Source: CAZUAQ01 sp964618455
GTDB taxonomy: Bacteria > Planctomycetota > Phycisphaerae > UBA1845 > PWPN01
DNA: 64,000 nucleotides
Direction: 5' to 3'
Assembly (NCBI GenBank): GCA_964618455.1
Contig: CAZUAQ010000002.1
Location: 62,001 to 126,000 of the forward strand
The first letter of the stretch is position 1; the number at the start of each line of letters is the position of its first letter. The notes under the pieces were generated by a model, which saw only the letters and a list, made by a program, of their open reading frames with translations, did not search any database and was not told the DNA's origin. Of this stretch, positions 47,759-55,876 are shown in pieces. The position numbers were made by a program, and so were the translations under genes.

Positions 47759-48751
47759 TCACTCGGGGCGGTATCCGTGGGCGGCCTGAACGATGGCGTG
47801 AAGATTCTGCGGCGGGACCTTGTCGGGGTCGAAGGTACACCCGGGGGCGATGATCATCGGGCGGTGCTTCGCCTGGCGAAGGGCGTCGGTGACGGCGGCG
47901 GCGCATTCGTCCGGCGTGCCGTCGGGCATCGTGGTGAGGTTGTCGACGCCGCCGGCGATGGCGGGCTTCACGCGGTCGCGGGCGTAGGCGATGCTCGGCC
48001 CGCAGGCACGGTCCGCCCAATGGAGCACGTGGGCGGGGTATTCGGCAAAGCGGCGAAAGTCCTTCGGGTTGCCGCAGATGTGCAGCACGTTAAAGGTGCC
48101 TTCCGACACGTGGTCGAGGATGCGCAGATCCAGCGGCTTGACCATCGCATCGTAGATCTCGCCGTTGGCGGGAGTATCGACCCAGTCGTCGCGGACGGAA
48201 AGGAACACGCCATCCGCCCCGGCCTCAAGGCAGGCCCGGCCGAAGTGGCCTAGCGATTCGGCGACCGCCTCCAGCGCCGTTTGGAACGCGGAACGATCCT
48301 TTTTCAGGAGCCTGGAGAGCGTCTCGTCCTTCGCGCTGGTCTCGCCAAGCTTCGGCGGCTCGAGGTGATCCTTCGGCGGCTCAGTGAGATCCCGCAGCGT
48401 CGTCCAAGCATTGAACATCGTGGTGCAGAGGAAGACGTCGGGGCCGATTCGCTCGCGGAGTTTTCGCAGTACCTCCAACTGACCGGCAAACCCGGCATCG
48501 TCACCGGATCGCACTTCGATGAGCTTGAGGTCATCTGCCGTCGCAAGCACGCCGAGTCGGCCGCGCGGGAACGGGTGATCGTTCATCGCCTTGCAGAAAT
48601 CGAGGTCGTACGTCTCCATCAGGGTGATATGCGCATCAACTGCCGCTGGGCCGGTGGTCTGCCCCGGCGGGAAGTGATGCCACAATCCCACGGGAACCCG
48701 GTCGGGCCATTGGCCGTCCAGTACCGCCTGCACTCGTTCGCGTCGATTCAT
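47759..48751 (-). CDS. URO-D-family protein (uroporphyrinogen decarboxylase-like)
   Basis: The 330-aa protein starts at MNRRERVQAVLDGQWPDRVPV, the family-typical opening. It has the TIM-barrel pattern of the uroporphyrinogen decarboxylase/methyltransferase superfamily, with GADGVFLSVRDDW, ILHICGNPKDFRR-like order and GVDNLTTMPDGTP. The classical haem-pathway enzyme has a different N-terminal RxxR pattern and neighbours; planctomycetes have many such paralogues whose role is unknown, and some act as corrinoid-dependent methyltransferases. Function is therefore not assigned. The transcript from the candidate promoter would begin only about four bases before the ATG. Confidence 0.82.
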   Translation of the reverse strand: MNRRERVQAVLDGQWPDRVPVGLWHHFPPGQTTGPAAVDAHITLMETYDLDFCKAMNDHPFPRGRLGVLATADDLKLIEVRSGDDAGFAGQLEVLRKLRERIGPDVFLCTTMFNAWTTLRDLTEPPKDHLEPPKLGETSAKDETLSRLLKKDRSAFQTALEAVAESLGHFGRACLEAGADGVFLSVRDDWVDTPANGEIYDAMVKPLDLRILDHVSEGTFNVLHICGNPKDFRRFAEYPAHVLHWADRACGPSIAYARDRVKPAIAGGVDNLTTMPDGTPDECAAAVTDALRQAKHRPMIIAPGCTFDPDKVPPQNLHAIVQAAHGYRPE

Positions 48752-48761
48752 GATGCGGCGC

Positions 48762-48790
48762 AATGTAGGCACGATGCGCGACAACGTCAA
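48762..48790 (-). promoter_or_regulatory. Promoter of the URO-D-family gene
   Basis: On the minus strand TTGACG (48790-48785) and TACATT (48767-48762) are separated by 17 bases. The expected start near 48755 is four bases from the start codon, so the mRNA would be nearly leaderless. Confidence 0.6.
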
Positions 48791-48801
48791 CGCGCGGCGT
48801 G

Positions 48802-48830
48802 TTGACCGTGGCACCGTGATTCCGTAACTT
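48802..48830 (+). promoter_or_regulatory. Promoter of the GH88 gene
   Basis: TTGACC (48802-48807) and TAACTT (48825-48830) are separated by 17 bases. Its -35 box lies 11 bases from that of the divergent URO-D promoter, so both could be controlled by one bound regulator. Confidence 0.6.
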
Positions 48831-48888
48831 CACGAGGTCCCATGTAAGCGGAGCGCCGACAACTTTCACGCAATCAGGAATGCCCATC

Positions 48889-50061
48889 ATGCCCATCGAC
48901 AACGCCTCGGAGGTCCAGGCCAAGCTGCAGCACGCGTTCGACGTCGCCCAGCGTCAGGTTCGCCGGTTGATTGAGAATCATCCGGACCTGTTCCCGATGT
49001 ACACGGTGAACGGCAAGTGGAAGCATGAGGGCGAAGCGTGGACGAACTGGTGTGAAGGCTTTCTGCCGGGCATGATGTGGATCTTCCACGAAGCCACGGA
49101 GGACCCGTGGTGGCGGTCCAAGGCGGAGCATTACAGCCGATTGCTCGAACATCGCAAGGACGATCGCGACGTTCACGACCTTGGTTTTCTCTTCTACCAC
49201 GGGACGTACCGCCGCTGGTACAACGCAACCGTCCGCGAAGGCAAGCCCGACCCCGCGATCATGGAGGTGGTCTACCACGCCGGGCGCACGCTGGCCATGC
49301 GCTTTCAGGAAAAGGGGGAGTACCTCTGCTCCTTCGTCGCGAAGGAATCGCTCTTCGTGGACATCATGATGAACGTGCCGATCATTCTCTTCACCGCGCG
49401 GGAAACCGATGATGAGGCGCTGCTCAGCGTCGCCTCCCGCCACTGCGCGACCTCCCGCCGTTACCTCGTGCGCGGGGATGGGTCGACTTCGCACGAAGCG
49501 ATGTTCGACCCGCAGACGGGCGAATGCCTCAAGCAAACGACGCACCAGGGCTACCGGGGAGACTCGTGCTGGTCGCGCGGTCTGGCCTGGGCCGTTTACG
49601 GCTTCGCCACGGCGGGAAGAATTGTCAACTTTGCTCCGTGGATTCAGACGTCGCAACTGTGCACGCATTACCTGCTCGAGCAGTTGGCCAGCGACCCCGT
49701 TCCGCCCTGGGACTTCGACGCCCCACCGGAATCCCGGAAGCAGAAGGACAGCTCGGCCGGGGCCATCGCCGCGTCAGGGCTCTTCGAGTTGGCCGACGCC
49801 GAACAGATGGTGGGCAGCGAACAGGCGAAACGGCGTCGCCGCCTGCAGGAGGAAGCGATTCGCCTGCTGGTCCCCCTGTGCGAGCCCGGCTATCTCGCCG
49901 ATCCCGACAGTGCGTGGGAAGGGATCCTCCAGCAGGGTGTCTACCACCTGCACAAGGGGCTCGGCGTGAATGAATCGGTGATGTGGGGCGAGTTCTTTTT
50001 CGTCGAGGCGCTCCACCGCGCGCTGCAACTTCTGAAACATCCTTCCTTTGCAGCCGGTTGA
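48889..50061 (+). CDS. Glycoside hydrolase family 88 (unsaturated uronyl hydrolase)
   Basis: GH88 enzymes hydrate the 4,5-unsaturated uronic acid left by polysaccharide lyases on glycosaminoglycan or ulvan-type oligosaccharides. The product is 390 aa. Two acidic residues sit where the family has its catalytic aspartates: VHDLGFLFY and FVDIMMNVP. The SWSRGLAWAVYG motif and the VYHLHKGLGVNESVMWGEFFF end are also typical. AGGA lies nine bases before the ATG at 48889; an ATG three codons earlier is an alternative. There is no signal peptide, so it acts on imported oligosaccharides. No lyase or transporter gene is adjacent. Confidence 0.87.
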   Translation: MPIDNASEVQAKLQHAFDVAQRQVRRLIENHPDLFPMYTVNGKWKHEGEAWTNWCEGFLPGMMWIFHEATEDPWWRSKAEHYSRLLEHRKDDRDVHDLGFLFYHGTYRRWYNATVREGKPDPAIMEVVYHAGRTLAMRFQEKGEYLCSFVAKESLFVDIMMNVPIILFTARETDDEALLSVASRHCATSRRYLVRGDGSTSHEAMFDPQTGECLKQTTHQGYRGDSCWSRGLAWAVYGFATAGRIVNFAPWIQTSQLCTHYLLEQLASDPVPPWDFDAPPESRKQKDSSAGAIAASGLFELADAEQMVGSEQAKRRRRLQEEAIRLLVPLCEPGYLADPDSAWEGILQQGVYHLHKGLGVNESVMWGEFFFVEALHRALQLLKHPSFAAG

Positions 50062-50221
50062 GACCGGTGAGTCATCCGCGTAGAATGGATTGGAAGGCGG
50101 TGACGGTGTCGGGGATCCGTCGATACCCCTCTGATCTCTCGTGCCGAACCCGTCCTGGGGTGAACGTGTATAGAATCAGCAGGGAAGTCAACAGCGTCCA
50201 ACCTTTCACGGAAAACGATCG

Positions 50222-52555
50222 ATGACCATGCTCCATCGACTGTGCCTTGTGGTCCTGGTGCTGCTCGCCTGGGGGATCTCCCCGCTCGAGGGGGCGCACC
50301 TGAAAGGCCGAATAGCCCGCATTGGTTACCCGGGAAGCGGTGCCGATTCCGGCAAGGGTCAGGATCACTACCGGCAGGACAGCTGGGTGCCGGTGCTGGT
50401 GGAGTTGGAAAACGAGGACGGCGATCAATTCACGGGCACGCTCGAAGTTCGCCAGAAAGATCGCGACGGCGACGAAGTGGCGGCACGATGGCCGGTCGTC
50501 CTGCGTGACGAAGTCGAGCGCATCTACCTCTACGTACCCAGCGGGATCGCCGGCACCGAGAACTGGAGCGGCAATGGGCAGTCGTTCCGTGTGCGTATTT
50601 ACGATGACGAGGGGCAGTTCGCCCCGCTCTTCGATGAGAACGATCAGCCCATTACCGCGCTTGATCCCCCCCGCCCCCTGACCGCGGTCTCCGGGGGGAC
50701 GAAGATTATCCTGGACATCTCCGAGCGCCCCATCAACCCGTTGGCCCTGGTCAGCAACGACCCGGACCGTGCGACGGATGTGGTGGTGACGCGCATCGGC
50801 CCTGCGGAAATTCCGCCCGACGCCGTCGGTCTGGCGATGGTGGATATCATCGTCTGGGACGGGGCGGATCCCACGCTGTTTCGCGATCCCGCGCAACGGC
50901 AGGCGTTGGTCGAGTGGGTGCGCCAGGGCGGCGTCCTGGTGATCGGCGTCAGCGACAACTGGAACCGGCTGGAGAATTCCGAACAACTGGCGAAGATTCT
51001 TCCCGTGAAGCTGAGCGGAAAAACTGAAATTACCGAGCCGACGGAAGGAATCGGCCAGGCGCTACAGAACAATACCTCGCTGCCCCTCATGGCCCCTCTG
51101 GGCATCTGCGAGGTCATGCCGGAGGATCTGCGCGGTGATGCGTACGTGTCCGTCCCGAGCAATCCGGATGAGGACCCGCGTGTGCTTGTTGCCCGGCGGA
51201 AGATCGACCAGGGCGAAGTGGTCCTGGTCACCGCCGAACTGGAGGATCTCCTCGCCATCCAGGGGACCAATGCACGTGACAAGATGATCTTCCTCCAGCA
51301 GGTCACCCTGCTGCGCACCAGTCCGCGCGACATGAATCAACAGACGTACGGCCGGCGCAATCCCTTTGAGCAGGTCGAGACGCTCATCGGGTTTGCCACG
51401 GACACCGTGCTGTACTTCTTTTTCGGATTCGTCTTCGTCATCGGGTACATCCTTCTCGCCACCGCCGGAGTCTGGTTCGGCTTGAAGCGAAGAGGCATGG
51501 TCCAGCACAGCTGGACGGTCTTCGCGCTGGTCACGCTCGTGACGAGCGGCCTGAGTCTCGCGGCGGTGCGCCTGGTGCGGGGCATCGGGAGCACGGTTCA
51601 GGAAGTCCAGGTTGTCGATCTCGAAGCCGGGACGTCCATGGCCTCGTCGGAGTGCTACTTCGGCTTGAAGACGGCGACGCACGTGGAGCAGGATCTCAAG
51701 CTGCCCATGGACGCCACCTCCCCCGAGGAATCGCCGGGCTTGCCGGGCGGGCTGCGCCCCCTGCCGGTGGACATGATGGATCCGATGATGATGCAGCGGA
51801 TGTATTCGAACACGCTTCAGTACAGATCGCTGGCGGGCATCGGGCAGTTGGAGGATGTACCGTTCCGGGCGACGCTGAAGAAAATGCAGGGGACATGGCG
51901 CGGGACGCTCGAAGGCGACGTGATCGCCAACCTGCGGCATGGGTCACGGGCGTACCTTTCAGATGACAGCTGGATCGAGAACCGTTTGGGCACGACGCTG
52001 AACGACTGCTACTTGTTCGTGGCGGCGCGCAATCCGCAACCCCGGCTTCTGCCCCGCGTGTTTGTGTACGACGTCGATCAGCTGGAGCACGGGGAGCGTT
52101 TCGTGATCAAGACGTATATCGATGCCAAGACGAAGCGTGAAAAGACGGCCGCAGCGATCGCGCAGGGACAGCGTTCCGGCCCCGACCAGTTCAGCCGATT
52201 CCACAATTCCTGGCTGAACAACATCGGCTACCGCGACTACACCGCCTATGGCATGAACCAGAACGAGCGACGAGTGAAAGTGGATGAAAAAGGCGTCGTC
52301 AGCTCGCTGCTGCTCTTGTCGACCTACAGCGAAGTCGACCCCAACGTGCTTGAGAAGCGCAGTGTCGTTCGGCCGACCGGGGCGAACCTGGATTGCGCGA
52401 CGCTGATCACGGAAGACCGGGCCCTGTTCGTCGGCTTCAGCCGGGATCCAGGGCCGGCAAAGCTGTTCGGGCGCAACTCCGAAAACGACGACTGGGACGC
52501 CTACGGCGTCTCGGATTCGCTGGTGATGTATCGCGTCTGGATTCCGGTAAAATGA
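50222..52555 (+). CDS. Large exported membrane protein of the ABC-exporter operon
   Basis: The 777-aa protein has a signal peptide (LVVLVLLAWGISPLEG) and a long extracytoplasmic beta-rich region, then a Rossmann-like segment with VEWVRQGGVLVIGVSDNW, similar to the glutamine-amidotransferase-like part of membrane proteins that accompany ABC-2 exporters. Two transmembrane helices lie at about residues 397-422 and 432-452, followed by another large extracytoplasmic beta-rich domain. No catalytic motif is seen. It is the first gene of a five-gene unit ending with the permease at 57699. I infer an accessory or gating role in export, similar in organisation to gliding-associated ABC systems, but no direct evidence is visible. 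Confidence 0.72.
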   Translation: MTMLHRLCLVVLVLLAWGISPLEGAHLKGRIARIGYPGSGADSGKGQDHYRQDSWVPVLVELENEDGDQFTGTLEVRQKDRDGDEVAARWPVVLRDEVERIYLYVPSGIAGTENWSGNGQSFRVRIYDDEGQFAPLFDENDQPITALDPPRPLTAVSGGTKIILDISERPINPLALVSNDPDRATDVVVTRIGPAEIPPDAVGLAMVDIIVWDGADPTLFRDPAQRQALVEWVRQGGVLVIGVSDNWNRLENSEQLAKILPVKLSGKTEITEPTEGIGQALQNNTSLPLMAPLGICEVMPEDLRGDAYVSVPSNPDEDPRVLVARRKIDQGEVVLVTAELEDLLAIQGTNARDKMIFLQQVTLLRTSPRDMNQQTYGRRNPFEQVETLIGFATDTVLYFFFGFVFVIGYILLATAGVWFGLKRRGMVQHSWTVFALVTLVTSGLSLAAVRLVRGIGSTVQEVQVVDLEAGTSMASSECYFGLKTATHVEQDLKLPMDATSPEESPGLPGGLRPLPVDMMDPMMMQRMYSNTLQYRSLAGIGQLEDVPFRATLKKMQGTWRGTLEGDVIANLRHGSRAYLSDDSWIENRLGTTLNDCYLFVAARNPQPRLLPRVFVYDVDQLEHGERFVIKTYIDAKTKREKTAAAIAQGQRSGPDQFSRFHNSWLNNIGYRDYTAYGMNQNERRVKVDEKGVVSSLLLLSTYSEVDPNVLEKRSVVRPTGANLDCATLITEDRALFVGFSRDPGPAKLFGRNSENDDWDAYGVSDSLVMYRVWIPVK

Positions 52556-52560
52556 TCGGG

Positions 52561-52582
52561 GGCGGGACCCGAGCATCCCGCC
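52561..52582 (+). other. GC-rich stem-loop between first two operon genes
   Basis: GGCGGGA (52561-52567) pairs with TCCCGCC (52576-52582) without a T-run. It may protect or tune the transcript between the membrane-protein and ATPase genes. Confidence 0.4.
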
Positions 52583-52630
52583 TCCCGGGAAGCGACCCGC
52601 TCGCATGGGTAAGTACAGGGCAGGTACGGC

Positions 52631-53560
52631 ATGATTGTTGAGACGATCAATCTGACCAAGCGTTACGGCGACCTGGTGGCCTTGAACAACCTCCACCTCA
52701 ATCTCGAGGAGGGCGAGTGCTTCGGGTACATCGGTCCCAACGGCGCAGGGAAGACCACCACCATCAAGATTCTCGCGACGTTGTTGCAGCCGACCTGGGG
52801 CGAAGCGCGGGTCTGTGGCAACGTCATCGGTTACCAGTCGCGCAAGATCCGCCCGCTCATCGGGTACGTGCCGGACTTTTTCGGCGCCTACAACGACATG
52901 GTGGTGGTGGAGTACCTGGAGTTCTTCGCCTCCGCCTACGGCATCACCGGCCAGCAGCGGACGCGGATCGTCGGCGACATTCTCGATTTGACCGACCTGA
53001 CGTACAAGCGGGACGCGCTGGTCGATTCATTGTCCCGGGGCATGAAGCAGCGGCTGAGCATCGCCCGCGTATTGCTTCATGACCCCAAGGTGCTGCTGCT
53101 GGACGAGCCGGCCAGCGGACTGGATCCCCGGGCGCGGATCGAAATCCGCGAGCTGCTCAAAGAGCTGCACAAGATGGGCAAGACGATCATCATCAGCTCC
53201 CACATCCTCAGCGAGCTGGCGGAGCTCTGCTCGACGGTCGGTATCATCGAGCGCGGCGAGATGCTTTTTCACGGCACGGTCCGGGAGATCACGCGCAAGG
53301 CGCGGATGGGCACGCGTGTGCAGATCCGGCTGGCGGACAAGCTCGACCTGGCGGCTCAACTGATCGAGAAGTTGGACAAGGTCAAGAATGTCGCGTTGAG
53401 CAACAGTCACCTGGACATCGAGCTTCACGACGACACGCACGATTTCTCCTTCCTGGCGAGTACACTGGTGCAGAACCGATTTGCCATTCAGGAGATTCGT
53501 GAAGAAGAGGTCAACCTCGAAACGGCGTTCATGCGGCTGACCAAGGGCATCGTTCAATAG
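52631..53560 (+). CDS. ABC transporter ATP-binding protein
   Basis: The 309-aa ATPase has Walker A GPNGAGKT, signature LSRGMKQR, Walker B LLLDEPASGLDP and the H-loop in SSHILSEL, all intact. It resembles the ATPases of ABC-2 exporters (drug, polysaccharide or gliding-machinery type). The C-terminal 80 residues form a small extra domain typical of such ATPases. It starts 75 bases after the membrane-protein gene and is followed after 40 bases by the first secreted paralogue. The matching permease is 55873-57699. Confidence 0.92.
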   Translation: MIVETINLTKRYGDLVALNNLHLNLEEGECFGYIGPNGAGKTTTIKILATLLQPTWGEARVCGNVIGYQSRKIRPLIGYVPDFFGAYNDMVVVEYLEFFASAYGITGQQRTRIVGDILDLTDLTYKRDALVDSLSRGMKQRLSIARVLLHDPKVLLLDEPASGLDPRARIEIRELLKELHKMGKTIIISSHILSELAELCSTVGIIERGEMLFHGTVREITRKARMGTRVQIRLADKLDLAAQLIEKLDKVKNVALSNSHLDIELHDDTHDFSFLASTLVQNRFAIQEIREEEVNLETAFMRLTKGIVQ

Positions 53561-53600
53561 GCAGTGAATCAGGCATCGGGGTGGACGGGATGATCAGCAG

Positions 53601-54740
53601 GTGAAGACGGATCACAAGGTATGGCTGGCAGGAATCGTGCCCGTGTTGATGCTGTGGAGTCCGGCGGCTTTCGCGGCCGATCCGGAGGATCCCCTGTCTT
53701 CTCCGACCGAACACGCCGTTCATTTCACGCCGGAGATGGGGCGCAGCCTCGGCCGGATCATGACGCAGCGCTTGTTCTCTCGCTATCAGCTTCCCGAGGA
53801 TAAGTACGAAGAGTCGGCGGAGATCATCGCCGGCCATCTGTCGGAATGGATGGCGGAGTTCGATGATCCGGAGAATCGTGATCGCGCCGAAGCCATGTTC
53901 GCCGAGATGCTGCAGGTCGTGGCCGACTTCTCCGATCCGGATCGCGCTCCCAATTTCATGCCGCGTATCGCCTCAGCCCTCGCACGGCATGGGGGACATA
54001 CCTTGGCTCCGCTGCAGGAGCGACTCAATCGTATCGGCCGCGACATCCGCCCGATGCTCCCGCTGAAGCAGCAGCTTCGCCTCGCCGCCGACATGACCAC
54101 GTTCGGTGCGGGTTTCGACGCGTTCGAGGAACGGATCGAGACATGGAACGATGACGACATGAACGCGATGGAGAACCCCTTTGAGCCCGAATCCAGCCGC
54201 GTTCGTTTGAACGACGAGGGGGTTTCGCGAAGTCTCGAAGCCGCTCAGCGACGCGCTAAACGTATGGCGGACTACGGGCCCGATGCACGCTGGACTCGTT
54301 ACGTCAAGAACGCGATCAGCTACTACGATCTTGATGAATCGCAACAAGCCTCGGCGGAATCACTGCTGCGGGAATACCGGCAGCGCGCGAAGGCCCTTCG
54401 CGAGAACGAAAGCCTCCAGCAGCGGAAGACACGTTTGCTCACGTGGCGGAGCTTCTGGGGCCCGATGGCACGAGGCCGCGACGACACCCTCTCCTACCTG
54501 ATCTCGAGCGAGCTTGAACGGATCGATGCCGCCATGAGGGCGATGGATATCGAGTTCAAGCGGCGCGTGGATGAGATTCCGACCAGCGGGCAGCAGGCCA
54601 TCGCCGAACAACGGGCTTGGGAAATCCTCGCGGCCAAGGGTGTCACGCGGGAAACGCTCGATGAGACGATCGTTTCCGATACGCAGACCGCCGGCGATGT
54701 CGCTGAATCCGTGACCGACCAGGCGGAGGTGCAACCATGA
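53601..54740 (+). CDS. Secreted helical protein, paralogue A of the ABC operon
   Basis: The 379-aa product starts with GTG at 53601 and a signal peptide ending near AAFA. The mature part is almost entirely helical and charged, with no catalytic motif. Landmarks shared with the next gene: an FTPEMGRSLGR segment near the N-terminus, ENPFEP in the middle and AMDIEFKRRV near the C-terminus. I do not recognise a family. The stop overlaps the start of paralogue B by four bases, so the two are translationally coupled. A role as a periplasmic substrate-binding or structural component of the exporter is a guess. Confidence 0.7.
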   Translation: MKTDHKVWLAGIVPVLMLWSPAAFAADPEDPLSSPTEHAVHFTPEMGRSLGRIMTQRLFSRYQLPEDKYEESAEIIAGHLSEWMAEFDDPENRDRAEAMFAEMLQVVADFSDPDRAPNFMPRIASALARHGGHTLAPLQERLNRIGRDIRPMLPLKQQLRLAADMTTFGAGFDAFEERIETWNDDDMNAMENPFEPESSRVRLNDEGVSRSLEAAQRRAKRMADYGPDARWTRYVKNAISYYDLDESQQASAESLLREYRQRAKALRENESLQQRKTRLLTWRSFWGPMARGRDDTLSYLISSELERIDAAMRAMDIEFKRRVDEIPTSGQQAIAEQRAWEILAAKGVTRETLDETIVSDTQTAGDVAESVTDQAEVQP

Positions 54741-55876
54741 CTACCTCCCGCCGATTGATCGCCCTGCTGGCCCTGGTATCGATTCTGGCTTCCGTGCTTG
54801 CCGCCGATACGGAGACCCCGACGGAGGACGCTGAGCGTCCATCTGCCAAAGCCACGCGCTTCGGCATACGCATGACACCGGACATCGCCCGGGGTTTCTC
54901 GCGCACGGCGATCCACCAGAACATGACGGGCAAGCTGGGATTGTCCGATGACCAGGTCGACGCGCTGACGGAAGACTCCGCCCGCCACCTGATGGAGATG
55001 TGCCACAGCGAGGGCGAGGCGGTCCAGGGCTTTATGGAATTCATCGTGCCCACGCTGGTTGAATCAGGCGGCCTGCTCGACAAGGAAGCGGCCGAAGGAT
55101 TCGCAAAGAGAACCCTGCCGATCATGCCGGCGTACCGGCGAATGCTGGACGGCTTCGAGAAGGACGCGCGGAAAATCCTGAACCCCGAACAGATGGACGG
55201 GTTCGATCGAATCCTCGACGACTATCGCGCGGAAGTGGATGCCTTCGAGAAGCGGATGAACCGATGGAAAGCGGGCGACGCCCAAGAGAAAGAGAACCCC
55301 TTCGGGCCGTCCCCCGTCCCGGAGGAGCGCGCAGGCCGATTCAAGGATCAGCCCCCCGAGGAGAAGAACCTCCAGCGCGCCCGGGAACACGCCCGCTGGC
55401 AACTGCGGCGCATCGGTCCGAGCGAGTGGAAGCGTTTCCTCGATCACACGACGCGGCTTTTCGAATTCACCGAGAAGCAGCTCGTCACGGCCCGGGGTTT
55501 GCTGGACGTGTGCAATCAGCGATGCGACGCGGTCATGACGGATCAATGGCGGCGGGACTATCAGCGCAACCGGATGCTGAACCGCCTGAGGTGGACGCTC
55601 CGCGATCTGTCCCAGGGCCCCTGGGCGTACCACATCGACCGGGAATACCGGGACCTCATGGCACCGATCGAAGCGTTGGGGATCGAATTTCGCAACGATG
55701 TGCTCACGCTCGTCGAAGATGAACAGAAGCAGAAAGTGATCGAGATGCTCAAGGCGAAGGCGGATCTGCACGGCATGGATGCCGAAACGTTCGCCGTGAT
55801 GGAAGGTCTCATTGGCGACCTGGGCAGCCCGACCACCGGGGATGCAACGAATGCAGAGCAAGGGGACTCACCATGA
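54737..55876 (+). CDS. Secreted helical protein, paralogue B of the ABC operon
   Basis: The product is also 379 aa, with a signal peptide ending near SVLAAD. It matches paralogue A at spaced landmarks: MTPDIARGFSR, ENPFGP and ALGIEFRNDV, and the helical order is the same, showing an old tandem duplication. The middle contains a low-complexity charged linker. The stop overlaps the permease start by four bases. No cysteine pair, metal site or enzyme motif is visible. Function unknown. Confidence 0.7.
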   Translation: MTTSRRLIALLALVSILASVLAADTETPTEDAERPSAKATRFGIRMTPDIARGFSRTAIHQNMTGKLGLSDDQVDALTEDSARHLMEMCHSEGEAVQGFMEFIVPTLVESGGLLDKEAAEGFAKRTLPIMPAYRRMLDGFEKDARKILNPEQMDGFDRILDDYRAEVDAFEKRMNRWKAGDAQEKENPFGPSPVPEERAGRFKDQPPEEKNLQRAREHARWQLRRIGPSEWKRFLDHTTRLFEFTEKQLVTARGLLDVCNQRCDAVMTDQWRRDYQRNRMLNRLRWTLRDLSQGPWAYHIDREYRDLMAPIEALGIEFRNDVLTLVEDEQKQKVIEMLKAKADLHGMDAETFAVMEGLIGDLGSPTTGDATNAEQGDSP

